Positions 27,691 to 36,777 of a DNA stretch of 64,000 nucleotides are shown piece by piece (the stretch's first letter is position 1; the number at the start of each line of letters is the position of its first letter). The DNA is from JAWRCU01 sp033542235 (GTDB lineage Bacteria; Pseudomonadota; Alphaproteobacteria; Rhizobiales; Rhizobiaceae). The stretch is from contig NZ_JAWRCU010000002.1 in assembly GCF_033542235.1 (NCBI RefSeq), forward strand, positions 664,651 through 728,650, given 5' to 3'. Both the position numbers and the translations under genes were made by a program. A model generated the notes under the pieces. That model searched no databases, was not told where the DNA came from, and was given only the letters and a program-made list of their open reading frames with translations.

Positions 27691-28296
27691 ATGATTGATT
27701 CTCTCAATGAACTCGCGACCTACCTCGCCGACAAGCTCGGCGCGAAGGCCGGACAGCCGACTTTGGCCTATGGCGAGCTGACGCTCCTCGTGGAGCCGGT
27801 CGACATCGTCGACGTGCTCTCCTTCCTCAAGCGCGACCCTCAGTGCCAATTCGTGTCGATCATCGACATTTCCGGCGCCGACTATCCGCAGCGCGAGAAG
27901 CGCTTCGACGTGGTCTATCACCTGCTTTCGCCACGCCAGAACAAGCGCATCCGCGTCAAGGTCCAGACGGATGAGGATACGCCGGTTCCCTCGGTCACCA
28001 GCGTCTATCCGGGTGCCGACTGGTTCGAGCGCGAGGCTTACGATCTCTACGGCGTGCTGTTCTCGGGACATCCGGATTTGCGCCGGCTGCTGACCGACTA
28101 CGGTTTCGAAGGCCATCCGCTGCGCAAGGATTTCCCACTGACCGGCTTCGTCGAGGTCCGCTACGACGACGAGGCCAAGCGCGTCGTTTACGAGCCGGTC
28201 GAGCTGAGGCAGGAGTTCCGCAACTTCGACTTCATGTCACCGTGGGAAGGCACCGACTACGTGCTGCCCGGCGACGAGAAGGCCGGCCGGAAATGA
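27691..28296 (+). CDS. nuoC: NADH-quinone oxidoreductase subunit C
   Basis: Hydrophilic quinone-module subunit of 201 residues. The signature EREAYDLYGVLFSGHPDLRRLL, followed by TDYGFEGHPLRKDFPLTG, is the conserved 30-kDa subunit motif. ATG 27691 follows the nuoB stop by seven bases. NuoC and NuoD are separate genes here, unlike the fused NuoCD of enterics. A 66-bp gap to nuoD contains a short ATTCACC-type repeat array. Confidence 0.96.
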   Translation: MIDSLNELATYLADKLGAKAGQPTLAYGELTLLVEPVDIVDVLSFLKRDPQCQFVSIIDISGADYPQREKRFDVVYHLLSPRQNKRIRVKVQTDEDTPVPSVTSVYPGADWFEREAYDLYGVLFSGHPDLRRLLTDYGFEGHPLRKDFPLTGFVEVRYDDEAKRVVYEPVELRQEFRNFDFMSPWEGTDYVLPGDEKAGRK

Positions 28297-28311
28297 TGGC
28301 GGGGAACAACG

Positions 28312-28340
28312 CCATTCACCATTCACTATTCACCATTCAC
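28312..28340. repeat. ATTCACC/ATTCACT short repeat array in the nuoC-nuoD gap
   Basis: Four degenerate heptamers in a row (CATTCAC, CATTCAC, TATTCAC, CATTCAC). A 27-base stretch is identical to 45566-45592 and, as its complement with small changes, to 45475-45503. It sits just ahead of nuoD. Confidence 0.85.
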
Positions 28341-28362
28341 ATGGTGCCGAGACCCGCCTCCC

Positions 28363-29553
28363 ATGCCTGAAACGTCAGTTCGCAGCTTTAATATCAATTT
28401 CGGGCCGCAGCATCCGGCTGCGCACGGCGTGCTGCGCCTCGTGCTCGAGCTCGACGGCGAGGTGGTGGACCGCATCGATCCACATATCGGCTTGCTTCAC
28501 CGCGGCACCGAGAAGCTGATCGAGGCAAAGACCTACCTGCAGGCCGTCCCCTATTTCGACCGGCTCGACTATGTCGCGCCGATGAATCAGGAGCATGCCT
28601 TCGCTCTGGCCGTCGAACGCCTGCTCGACATCGAGGTGCCGAAGCGCGGGCAGCTCATTCGCGTGCTCTATTGCGAGATCGGCCGAATCCTGTCGCATCT
28701 GCTCAACGTCACGACCCAGGCAATGGACGTCGGCGCGCTTACCCCGCCGCTGTGGGGCTTCGAAGAGCGCGAGAAGCTGATGGTCTTCTACGAGCGGGCT
28801 TGTGGCGCGCGCATGCATGCCGCCTATTTCCGGCCAGGCGGCGTCCATCAGGACCTGCCGGAAAAGCTCGTCGAAGACATCGGCAACTGGATCGACCCGT
28901 TCCTCAAGACGGTCGCTGATCTCGACGACCTGCTGACGCCCAACCGCATCTTCAAGCAGCGCAACGTCGACATCGGCGTCGTCTCGCTGGACGACGCCTG
29001 GGCCTGGGGCTTTTCCGGCGTCATGGTGCGCGGCTCCGGCGCGGCTTGGGACCTGCGCAAGTCGCAGCCCTATGAATGCTATCCGGAAATGGATTTCGAT
29101 ATTCCGATCGGCAAGAACGGCGACTGCTTCGACCGATACCTCATCCGCATGGAGGAGATGCGCCAGTCGGCGAGGATCATGCGGCAATGCGTGGATCGTC
29201 TGCTCGGCTCCGAAAGGGTAGGGCCGGTCACCAATGAGGATGGCAAGGTCGTGCCGCCGAAACGCGGCGCCATGAAGCGCTCGATGGAGGCGCTGATCCA
29301 TCATTTCAAACTCTACACCGAAGGCTATCACGTGCCGGCCGGCGAGGTGTATGCCGCGGTCGAGGCCCCGAAGGGCGAGTTCGGCGTCTATCTGGTCTCC
29401 GACGGCACCAACAAGCCATACCGCTGCAAGCTGCGCGCGCCGGGCTTCGCGCATCTGCAGGCCATGGACTTCCTCTGCCGCGGCCACATGCTGGCCGATA
29501 TCTCCGCCGTCCTCGGAAGCCTGGACATCGTGTTTGGAGAAGTCGACCGCTAA
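28363..29553 (+). CDS. nuoD: NADH-quinone oxidoreductase subunit D
   Basis: The 49-kDa-type quinone-binding subunit, 396 residues. The opening FNINFGPQHPAAHGVLRLVLE carries the conserved His-Pro-Ala-Ala-His quinone-site loop, and HRGTEKLIE and MDVGALTPPLWGFEEREK follow; the C-terminus ends in IVFGEVDR as in the family. The upstream repeat array leaves no strong ribosome site (CGCCTCCC). The stop overlaps the nuoE ATG by one base. Confidence 0.97.
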   Translation: MPETSVRSFNINFGPQHPAAHGVLRLVLELDGEVVDRIDPHIGLLHRGTEKLIEAKTYLQAVPYFDRLDYVAPMNQEHAFALAVERLLDIEVPKRGQLIRVLYCEIGRILSHLLNVTTQAMDVGALTPPLWGFEEREKLMVFYERACGARMHAAYFRPGGVHQDLPEKLVEDIGNWIDPFLKTVADLDDLLTPNRIFKQRNVDIGVVSLDDAWAWGFSGVMVRGSGAAWDLRKSQPYECYPEMDFDIPIGKNGDCFDRYLIRMEEMRQSARIMRQCVDRLLGSERVGPVTNEDGKVVPPKRGAMKRSMEALIHHFKLYTEGYHVPAGEVYAAVEAPKGEFGVYLVSDGTNKPYRCKLRAPGFAHLQAMDFLCRGHMLADISAVLGSLDIVFGEVDR

Positions 29554-30827
29554 TGTCCGTCCGTCGTTTAGCAGAACCGTCCGTTCAGCCGCCGTCCTTT
29601 GCCTTCAACCAGGCGAATGCGGCCGCCGCCGAGAAATGGATCGCCAAATACCCCAAAGGCCGGCAGCATTCGGCCGTCATCCCGCTCCTGATGCTGGCGC
29701 AGGAGCAGGAGGGCTGGGTCACCAAGGCGGCAATCGAGCACGTCGCCGACAAGCTCGACATGGCCTATATCCGCGCGCTCGAGGTCGCGACCTTCTATAC
29801 GCAGTTCCAGTTGAAGCCGGTTGGCACGCGCGCCCACGTCCAGGTTTGCGGCACGACCCCCTGCATGCTGCGCGGCTCAGAGGCGCTGATGGATGTGTGC
29901 CGCTCGAAGATCCATCCCGAGCAGTTCCACACCAACGCCGATGGCACCTTGTCCTGGGAAGAAGTCGAATGCCTTGGCGCCTGCGTCAATGCCCCGATGA
30001 TCATGATCTTCAAGGACACCTATGAGGACCTGACGCCTGAACGGCTCGGCGAGATCATCGACGCCTTTGAGGCCGGCAAGGGCGACAGCATCCCGCCCGG
30101 GACGCAGATCGACCGCATCGTCTCTGCGCCCCAGTCGGGCCTCACCTCGCTCACCAACGAAAAGCTTGTGTTGAAATCGACCCGCGACAGGGAAGCACGC
30201 GCGGCGGAAGCCGCGGAAGGTGCTGCAACACCGCCTTCGGAGGCAGGCAGGCCGAGGACGGCAGCGGCCGAGACCAGCGCGGCGGTCAAGTCGCCGTCGC
30301 CGGAAAAGGTCTCTGCGCAGGCTGAGAAGACGACCAGCGTCGAGCCGCCGAACCATGTCGCGGCGAACGCGAACCAGGCCTCTGAAAAGGTTGAAAAAAC
30401 TCGCAAGCAGCGCTCGGCCCAGACGCCGCGGAGCGAGCCTGCAAGCGCATACAAGTCGCCTGAACTTTCCAAGGTCGGTCCGACGGGGCAAAGCGAGGAG
30501 ATCGGCAAGGCGGCGACCGCCGCGACTGCCGCGAAGCCGTCACTCGACGACGCAAATCGCCCCGCCGGCATGGCGAGGCCGGAGCAGCCGGATGATCTCA
30601 AGCTGATCTCCGGTGTCGGTCCCAAGGTCGAGGGAATCTTGCATTCGCTCGGCATCTACACCTTCGCGCAAGTCGCTTCGTGGAACAGGCAACAGCGCGA
30701 TTGGATCGATAGCTATCTCAACTTCAAAGGCCGCATCGAGCGCGACGACTGGGTGAAGCAGGCCGACGCGCTGGCCAGAGGCGGCGTCGAGGAATACATC
30801 CGCGTCTTCGGCAAGAAGCCGGTCTGA
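29553..30827 (+). CDS. nuoE: NADH-quinone oxidoreductase subunit E with C-terminal H3TH extension
   Basis: Residues 1-190 are the 24-kDa-type subunit with the N1a [2Fe-2S] ligands (CGTTPCMLRG and CLGACVNAPM). The usual protein ends there. This one continues to 424 residues through an acidic, Ala/Pro-rich linker (about 200-345) into a compact domain, DLKLISGVGPKVEGILHSLG and on, matching the helix-3-turn-helix (flap-endonuclease-like, COG3743) fold. Long NuoE proteins occur in Rhizobiales. The same domain ends the gene at 32254. Function of the tail is unknown; it may serve in assembly rather than DNA work. Confidence 0.9.
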   Translation: MSVRRLAEPSVQPPSFAFNQANAAAAEKWIAKYPKGRQHSAVIPLLMLAQEQEGWVTKAAIEHVADKLDMAYIRALEVATFYTQFQLKPVGTRAHVQVCGTTPCMLRGSEALMDVCRSKIHPEQFHTNADGTLSWEEVECLGACVNAPMIMIFKDTYEDLTPERLGEIIDAFEAGKGDSIPPGTQIDRIVSAPQSGLTSLTNEKLVLKSTRDREARAAEAAEGAATPPSEAGRPRTAAAETSAAVKSPSPEKVSAQAEKTTSVEPPNHVAANANQASEKVEKTRKQRSAQTPRSEPASAYKSPELSKVGPTGQSEEIGKAATAATAAKPSLDDANRPAGMARPEQPDDLKLISGVGPKVEGILHSLGIYTFAQVASWNRQQRDWIDSYLNFKGRIERDDWVKQADALARGGVEEYIRVFGKKPV

Positions 30828-30837
30828 GGGACAAGCG

Positions 30838-32142
30838 ATGCTTCAGGACAAAGACCGCATTTTCACCAATATCTACGGCGTCTTTGACAAGTCGCTGAAA
30901 GGCGCCATGGCGCGCGGCCATTGGGACGGCACCAAGGATATCCTGGACAAGGGCCGGGACTGGATCGTCAACGAGATGAAGGCGTCGGGGCTGCGCGGCC
31001 GCGGCGGAGCCGGCTTCCCGACCGGTCTGAAGTGGTCGTTCATGCCGAAGCAGAGCGACGGCCGTCCCTCCTACCTTGTCGTCAATGCCGACGAATCGGA
31101 GCCCGGCACCTGCAAGGACCGCGAGATCCTGCGCCACGACCCGCACACGCTCGTCGAGGGCTGTCTGATCGCCGGATTCGCGATGGGGGCGATCGCCGCC
31201 TACATCTATGTGCGTGGCGAGTTCATTCGCGAGCGCGAGGCCCTGCAACGGGCGATCGACGAAGCTTACGAGGCGGGTTTCCTCGGCAAGAACAACAAGT
31301 TCGGCTACGATTTCGAGATCTACGTTCATCACGGTGCCGGCGCCTATATCTGCGGCGAGGAGACCGGACTGCTCGAGAGCCTCGAGGGCAAGAAGGGGCA
31401 GCCGAGGCTGAAGCCGCCTTTCCCGGCGAATGTCGGCCTTTATGGTTGTCCGACCACGGTCAACAATGTCGAATCCATCGCCGTTGCGCCGACTATCCTG
31501 CGTCGCGGCGCAGCCTGGTTCTCCTCCTTCGGTCGGCCCAACAATGCTGGCACGAAGCTCTTCTGCGTCTCGGGCCATGTGAACAACCCGTGCACGGTGG
31601 AAGAGGAGATGTCTATCCCGTTCCGCGAGCTGATCGAGCGGCATGCAGGCGGCATCCGCGGCGGCTGGGACAATCTGCTCGCTGTTATCCCCGGCGGCGC
31701 GTCGGTGCCGCTGGTGCCGGCCGAGCAGATCATGGAATGCCCGATGGATTTCGACGCGCTGCGCGACCTGAAATCCGGCCTTGGCACAGCGGCAGTGATC
31801 GTGATGGACAAGTCGACGGACGTCGTGAAGGCGATCGCGCGGCTCTCCTACTTCTACAAGCATGAGAGTTGCGGCCAGTGCACGCCGTGCCGGGAAGGCA
31901 CTGGCTGGATGTGGCGCGTCATGGAGCGGCTTGTGCGCGGCGAAGCGCAGAAGCGTGAGATCGACATGCTGCTCGACGTCACCAAACAGGTCGAAGGTCA
32001 CACGATCTGCGCGCTGGGGGATGCGGCAGCCTGGCCGATCCAGGGCTTGATGCGGCATTTCCGGCATGAGGTCGAACGGCGCATCGACGAGTTCTCGCGC
32101 AACGCCCACAGGGCCGAGCCGGTTCTCGAGGCGGCGGAATAG
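30838..32142 (+). CDS. nuoF: NADH-quinone oxidoreductase subunit F
   Basis: The NADH- and FMN-binding subunit, 434 residues. FMN loop RGRGGAGFPTG lies near residue 53, the NADH site GAGAYICGEETGLLESL near 167, and the N3 [4Fe-4S] cysteines are C345, C348, C351 (SCGQCTPCREGTGW) and C391 (HTICALGDA). All key positions are intact. It follows nuoE by 10 bp. The next gene is not nuoG but an extra gene. Confidence 0.97.
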   Translation: MLQDKDRIFTNIYGVFDKSLKGAMARGHWDGTKDILDKGRDWIVNEMKASGLRGRGGAGFPTGLKWSFMPKQSDGRPSYLVVNADESEPGTCKDREILRHDPHTLVEGCLIAGFAMGAIAAYIYVRGEFIREREALQRAIDEAYEAGFLGKNNKFGYDFEIYVHHGAGAYICGEETGLLESLEGKKGQPRLKPPFPANVGLYGCPTTVNNVESIAVAPTILRRGAAWFSSFGRPNNAGTKLFCVSGHVNNPCTVEEEMSIPFRELIERHAGGIRGGWDNLLAVIPGGASVPLVPAEQIMECPMDFDALRDLKSGLGTAAVIVMDKSTDVVKAIARLSYFYKHESCGQCTPCREGTGWMWRVMERLVRGEAQKREIDMLLDVTKQVEGHTICALGDAAAWPIQGLMRHFRHEVERRIDEFSRNAHRAEPVLEAAE

Positions 32143-32253
32143 GGGCAGCAGCAGAGCGGCTCGCAGTTGCGCCGATGCGGGTCGACAGAGTGAATGGCGC
32201 AATGGGCGGAACGCCGAAGAGGTATGCGGGTTCGAACGGGAAGGAGACAGATC

Positions 32254-33147
32254 ATGTCGATATTCCAGATGCCGGGCTATCCCTCGATCGATGCGGCGCG
32301 GCTTGAGAAGATGAGCAAGGACTTGACCATCAGCCTGCCCCAAGACGTGGCGGCGGCAATCAATCTGATGGCACATCCCGCGGCGGGTGCCATGGCCATG
32401 TCGGCACTCGGCTTGGGCCTGGCGAGCCATGCCTTCGGCATTTGGGCGGGCTTGGTCGCCGGCGCGGCCGAGACCTCGCAGCGCCTCCTGGCGCCGCTCG
32501 CTTTCGCCGATCAGGGCGCCGGTGCAGCGACTTCGGCGAAAACGCCGAAGCGGACGGCTGCGGAGCCCATACCCTTCACCCGCAGGCCGAAGCCGGCGCT
32601 TAAAGTGGTTCCCAAAGCTGAGCCTGTCGAAGCTGAGCGTGTCGAAGCTGAGCCTGTCAAAGCTGAACCTGGCAAAGCTCAGTCCATGAAAGCCGATCCG
32701 GTCGAAACCAGGCCTGTTGGGGGCGGGTCGGGCGCTCCCAAGGCGCAGGTGGTGCCGTCTCCGCTGAAAGCAGAGGCTTCTCCGCGACCTGCAAAGCCGG
32801 TTGAGCCTGCCGCAGCCGTTGCCGAGACCGAGGTCGGGCCTGTTGTCGCGCCACCGAAGCCAGTGTCCCGGCAGACGGCCTCGAAACCGGACGGCTTGCG
32901 CAAGCCGCGCACCATCGAGCGTCCGGCCAAGCCGGACGACCTCAAGGCAATCTCAGGTATCGGGCCCAAGCTCGAGAAGGTACTCAACGATCTCGGCGTC
33001 TGGACCTATGCGCAGATTGCAGCTTGGGGAAAGCAGGAAGTGGGCTGGATCGACGATTACCTGTCATTTGGAGGGCGTATCGATCGCGACGGCTGGATCG
33101 AACAGGCGAAGTCGCTGTCCGGACCGAAGAAATCGAAGGGCAAATAG
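32254..33147 (+). CDS. Complex I operon accessory protein with H3TH domain
   Basis: The 297-residue protein has three parts. Residues 1-85 include a hydrophobic, Ala-rich stretch (about 35-75) that could be membrane-associated. Residues 95-225 form a low-complexity A/P/E/K linker that includes tandem VEAEP-like repeats. The C-terminal 65 residues (DLKAISGIGPKLEKVLNDLG onward) are an H3TH domain highly similar to that ending NuoE. A strong site AAGGAGA precedes ATG 32254, favouring it over upstream starts. It is five bases from nuoG, so it belongs to the operon. Function unknown; no Fe-S motif is visible. Confidence 0.8.
   Translation: MSIFQMPGYPSIDAARLEKMSKDLTISLPQDVAAAINLMAHPAAGAMAMSALGLGLASHAFGIWAGLVAGAAETSQRLLAPLAFADQGAGAATSAKTPKRTAAEPIPFTRRPKPALKVVPKAEPVEAERVEAEPVKAEPGKAQSMKADPVETRPVGGGSGAPKAQVVPSPLKAEASPRPAKPVEPAAAVAETEVGPVVAPPKPVSRQTASKPDGLRKPRTIERPAKPDDLKAISGIGPKLEKVLNDLGVWTYAQIAAWGKQEVGWIDDYLSFGGRIDRDGWIEQAKSLSGPKKSKGK
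32614..32704 (+). repeat. 15-bp tandem repeat inside the accessory gene
   Basis: About six degenerate 15-bp units (core AAGCTGAGCCTGTCG) encode repeats of the form K/E-A-E-P-V. Divergence increases toward the right. It behaves as an in-frame coding minisatellite in the linker. Confidence 0.85.
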
Positions 33148-33152
33148 GGTAG

Positions 33153-35234
33153 ATGGCTAAGCTCAAGGTCGACGGGAAAGAGATCGAGGTACCCGACCAC
33201 TACACGCTGCTGCAGGCAGCGGAGGAGGCGGGCGCGGAAGTCCCGCGCTTCTGCTTCCATGAGCGGCTGTCGATCGCCGGCAACTGCCGCATGTGCCTGA
33301 TCGAGGTGAAAGGCGGTCCGCCCAAGCCGCAGGCGAGCTGCGCCATGGGCGTGCGCGACCTGCGCCCCGGACCGGAGGGGCAGCCGCCGGAAATCTTCAC
33401 CAACACGCCAATGGTGAAGAAGGCGCGGGAAGGGGTGATGGAGTTCCTGCTCATCAATCATCCGCTCGACTGTCCGATCTGCGACCAGGGCGGCGAGTGC
33501 GACCTGCAGGACCAGGCAATGGCCTTCGGCGTCGATTCCTCGCGCTATCACGAGAACAAGCGCGCGGTTGAGGACAAATATATCGGCCCGCTGGTGAAGA
33601 CGATCATGAACCGCTGCATCCACTGCACGCGGTGCATCCGCTTCACGACGGAGGTGGCCGGCATCTCCGAGCTCGGCGCGATCGGGCGCGGCGAGGACAT
33701 GGAAATCACGACCTATCTCGAGCAGGCGATGACCTCCGAGCTTCAAGGGAATGTCATCGACCTTTGTCCTGTCGGCGCGCTCACTTCCAAGCCCTATGCC
33801 TTCCAGGCGCGGCCATGGGAGCTGACCAAAACCGAGTCCATCGACGTCATGGACGCAGTAGGCTCGGCAATCCGGGTCGATTCCCGGGGCCGTGAGGTGA
33901 TGCGCGTGCTGCCGCGTACCAACGACCAGGTGAACGAGGAGTGGATCTCCGACAAGACGCGCTTCATCTGGGACGGACTGCGCTCGCAGCGCCTCGATCG
34001 GCCCTATGTCCGGACGGGCGGCAGGCTGGTGCCGGCAAGCTGGCCGGAAGCCTTTGCCGCTATCCGCGATGCGGTCGCCGAAACGACGCCGGAAAGGATC
34101 GGCGCGATCGCAGGCGATCTCGCCGCAGTCGAGGAGATGTATGCTCTGAAGCTCCTCATGCAGTCGCTTGGCTCCAAGAATATCGACTGCCGACAGGACG
34201 GCGCCGCGCTGGACCCGAAATACGGCCGCGCCAGCTACGTCTTCAATCCCACCATCGAGGGGATCGAGCGCGCCGATGCGGTGCTGATCATCGGTGCCAA
34301 CCCGCGCTTCGAGGCTTCGGTGCTCAATGCCCGCATTCGCAAGCGGTGGCGCTCCGGCGTTCTGCCGATCGGCGTCATCGGCGATGTCGGCGACCTGCGC
34401 TATCCCTACGAAATGCTCGGTGCTGGTGCGGATTCACTGGCTGAGCTTGCCGAGGGCAGGGGAGCCTTCTTCGAGGTCCTGCAAAAGGCCGAACGGCCGC
34501 TGGTCATCGTCGGCCAGGGGGCGATCGCGCGCCCTGACGGCGCTGCCGTGCTCGGCCTCGCCGCAAAGCTCGCTCAGGCCGTCAATGCCATCACGCCGGA
34601 GTGGAACGGCTTTGCCGTGCTGCACACGGCGGCCGCCCGCGTCGGCGGCCTCGACATCGGGTTCGTGCCATCGCCCGGCGGCAAGGACGTCGCCGGCATG
34701 CTGGGTGCGACGGACGTGCTGTTCCTGCTCGGCGCGGACGAGCTCGATATGGGCAAGACCGGCGATGCCTTTGTCGTCTATATCGGCACGCATGGAGACG
34801 CCGGCGCGCACCGTGCCAATGTGATCTTGCCGGCCTCGGCCTATACCGAGAAATCGGGCACCTACGTGAACACGGAGGGCCGCGTGCAGATGGCAAACCG
34901 CGCCGGTTTCGCACCGGGCGACGCTCGCGAGGATTGGGCGATACTGCGCGCACTTTCCGATGTGCTCGGACACCGGCTGCCGTTCGATTCGCTCGGGCAG
35001 CTTCGGGCAAAGCTCTATGCCGACTATCCGCATCTCGCGAAAATCGATCAGATCGCAGCGGGCGACCCTGCCGATATCGCCAAGCTCGCCGGGCTTGGCG
35101 GCAAACTCGGCAAGGGCGCGTTCGTCTCGCCGGTCAAGGACTTCTATTTCACCAACCCGATCGCCCGCGCGTCGGCCGTGATGGCTGAATGCTCGGCCCT
35201 GGCCAGGGGCGGGTTCAAGCAGGCGGCCGAATAG
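33153..35234 (+). CDS. nuoG: NADH-quinone oxidoreductase subunit G
   Basis: The 75-kDa-type Fe-S subunit, 693 residues. N1b cysteines lie in RFCFHERLSIAGNCRMC and ASCAMG; the HxxxCxxCxxxxxC N5 motif in HPLDCPICDQGGECDLQ; N4 cysteines in CIHCTRCIRF and the later DLCPVGALTS. The remainder is the molybdopterin-oxidoreductase-like domain. The extra N7 cysteine cluster of the E. coli type is not apparent. It lies between the accessory gene (5 bp) and nuoH (8 bp). Confidence 0.96.
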   Translation: MAKLKVDGKEIEVPDHYTLLQAAEEAGAEVPRFCFHERLSIAGNCRMCLIEVKGGPPKPQASCAMGVRDLRPGPEGQPPEIFTNTPMVKKAREGVMEFLLINHPLDCPICDQGGECDLQDQAMAFGVDSSRYHENKRAVEDKYIGPLVKTIMNRCIHCTRCIRFTTEVAGISELGAIGRGEDMEITTYLEQAMTSELQGNVIDLCPVGALTSKPYAFQARPWELTKTESIDVMDAVGSAIRVDSRGREVMRVLPRTNDQVNEEWISDKTRFIWDGLRSQRLDRPYVRTGGRLVPASWPEAFAAIRDAVAETTPERIGAIAGDLAAVEEMYALKLLMQSLGSKNIDCRQDGAALDPKYGRASYVFNPTIEGIERADAVLIIGANPRFEASVLNARIRKRWRSGVLPIGVIGDVGDLRYPYEMLGAGADSLAELAEGRGAFFEVLQKAERPLVIVGQGAIARPDGAAVLGLAAKLAQAVNAITPEWNGFAVLHTAAARVGGLDIGFVPSPGGKDVAGMLGATDVLFLLGADELDMGKTGDAFVVYIGTHGDAGAHRANVILPASAYTEKSGTYVNTEGRVQMANRAGFAPGDAREDWAILRALSDVLGHRLPFDSLGQLRAKLYADYPHLAKIDQIAAGDPADIAKLAGLGGKLGKGAFVSPVKDFYFTNPIARASAVMAECSALARGGFKQAAE

Positions 35235-35242
35235 GTAACGAC

Positions 35243-36286
35243 ATGGACAGCTTCTTCTCCATCTACGTCCTTCCGGCGCTGATCATACTTTTGAAGTCGG
35301 TGGTCCTGCTGGTCATCCTTTTGATCGGCGTTGCCTATATCCTTTATGCCGACCGCAAGATCTGGGCTGCAGTGCAGCTTCGCCGCGGACCGAACGTCGT
35401 CGGGCCCTGGGGGCTTTTTCAGGCTTTCGCGGACCTTTTCAAATTCGTCTTCAAGGAGCCGGTCATACCCTCCGGCGCCAACAAGGGCGTTTTCCTGCTC
35501 GCGCCAGTGGTTTCCGCGGTGCTCGCCATGGCCGCCTGGGCGGTGATCCCGGTGAACGAGGGCTGGGCGATCGCCAACATCAATGTCGGCATCCTCTACG
35601 TCTTTGCGATCTCTTCGCTCGAGGTCTACGGCGTGATCATGGGCGGCTGGGCGTCAAACTCGAAATATCCATTCCTCGGCGCTCTGCGCTCGGCCGCTCA
35701 GATGGTGTCCTACGAAGTCTCGATCGGCTTCGTTATCGTCTCGGTGCTGCTTGCGGTGGGATCGCTCAACCTCTCCGACATCGTGCTTTCCCAACGTGAC
35801 GGCATCGGCACGATGCTCGGCCTGCCGAACACCTTCCTCGACTGGCACTGGCTGGCGCTCTTCCCGATGTTCATCGTGTTCTTCATCTCGGCGCTTGCCG
35901 AGACGAACCGCCCGCCCTTCGACCTGGTGGAAGCCGAGTCGGAACTGGTCGCGGGCCACATGATCGAATATTCCTCGACGCCGTTCCTTCTCTTCTTCCT
36001 TGGCGAATATGTCGCGGTCGTCTTGATGTGCGCTCTGACGACGATATTGTTCCTGGGAGGCTGGCTGCCGCCGTTCGACTTCGCGCCGTTCACCTGGGTT
36101 CCGGGCGTCATCTGGTTCGTGCTCAAAGTCTGCCTGGTCTTCTTCATGTTCGCTATGGTGAAGGCCTTCGTGCCGCGCTACCGCTACGACCAGTTGATGC
36201 GGCTTGGCTGGAAAGTATTCCTACCGCTGTCGCTCTTCATGGTCGTTGCGACTGCGGCGTTCCTGAAACTTACGGGGCTTGCCTGA
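35243..36286 (+). CDS. nuoH: NADH-quinone oxidoreductase subunit H
   Basis: The membrane subunit lining the quinone channel, 347 residues with about eight helices. The signature AETNRPPFDLVEAESELVAG is present, as are RRGPNVVGPWGLFQAFAD and the conserved acidic loops. ATG 35243 is chosen; ATG 35189 lies within nuoG. The stop overlaps nuoI by one base. Confidence 0.97.
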   Translation: MDSFFSIYVLPALIILLKSVVLLVILLIGVAYILYADRKIWAAVQLRRGPNVVGPWGLFQAFADLFKFVFKEPVIPSGANKGVFLLAPVVSAVLAMAAWAVIPVNEGWAIANINVGILYVFAISSLEVYGVIMGGWASNSKYPFLGALRSAAQMVSYEVSIGFVIVSVLLAVGSLNLSDIVLSQRDGIGTMLGLPNTFLDWHWLALFPMFIVFFISALAETNRPPFDLVEAESELVAGHMIEYSSTPFLLFFLGEYVAVVLMCALTTILFLGGWLPPFDFAPFTWVPGVIWFVLKVCLVFFMFAMVKAFVPRYRYDQLMRLGWKVFLPLSLFMVVATAAFLKLTGLA

Positions 36287-36777
36287 TGTCCGCTCTCTCC
36301 CAGGCCGCGAAGGGGCTGCTGCTCAAGGATTTCGTCGGCGCCTTCTTTCTTTCCATGCGGCAGTTCTTCTCGCCGAAGGCGACCCTCAACTACCCGCACG
36401 AGAAGGGGCCGGTTTCGCCGCGCTTCCGCGGCGAGCATGCTCTGCGGCGCTATCCGAACGGCGAGGAGCGGTGCATCGCCTGCAAGCTCTGCGAGGCGAT
36501 CTGCCCGGCGCAGGCCATCACCATCGAGGCGGGGCCGCGCCGCAATGACGGCACGCGCCGCACGGTGCGCTACGACATCGACATGGTGAAATGCATCTAC
36601 TGCGGCTTCTGCCAGGAAGCCTGCCCGGTCGATGCGATCGTCGAGGGTCCGAATTTCGAATTCGCGACCGAGACCCGCGAGGAGCTCTATTACGACAAGG
36701 ATAGGCTGCTCGCGAATGGCGACCGTTGGGAGCGCGAGATCGCTCGCAACATAGCGCTCGACGCACCGTATCGGTGA
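36286..36777 (+). CDS. nuoI: NADH-quinone oxidoreductase subunit I
   Basis: The ferredoxin-like subunit carrying clusters N6a and N6b. From ATG 36286 (overlapping the nuoH stop) it encodes 163 residues with CIACKLCEAICP and CIYCGFCQEACP, both full [4Fe-4S] motifs. The C-terminus YDKDRLLANGDRWE matches the family. An open frame extending upstream to 36028 is inside nuoH. A 269-bp non-coding gap separates it from nuoJ. Confidence 0.97.
   Translation: MSALSQAAKGLLLKDFVGAFFLSMRQFFSPKATLNYPHEKGPVSPRFRGEHALRRYPNGEERCIACKLCEAICPAQAITIEAGPRRNDGTRRTVRYDIDMVKCIYCGFCQEACPVDAIVEGPNFEFATETREELYYDKDRLLANGDRWEREIARNIALDAPYR

Noticed and set aside
28312..28340. Possible CRISPR repeat made of ATTCACC units
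   Set aside because: Units are only seven or eight bases, there are no unique spacers, and no cas gene is nearby.
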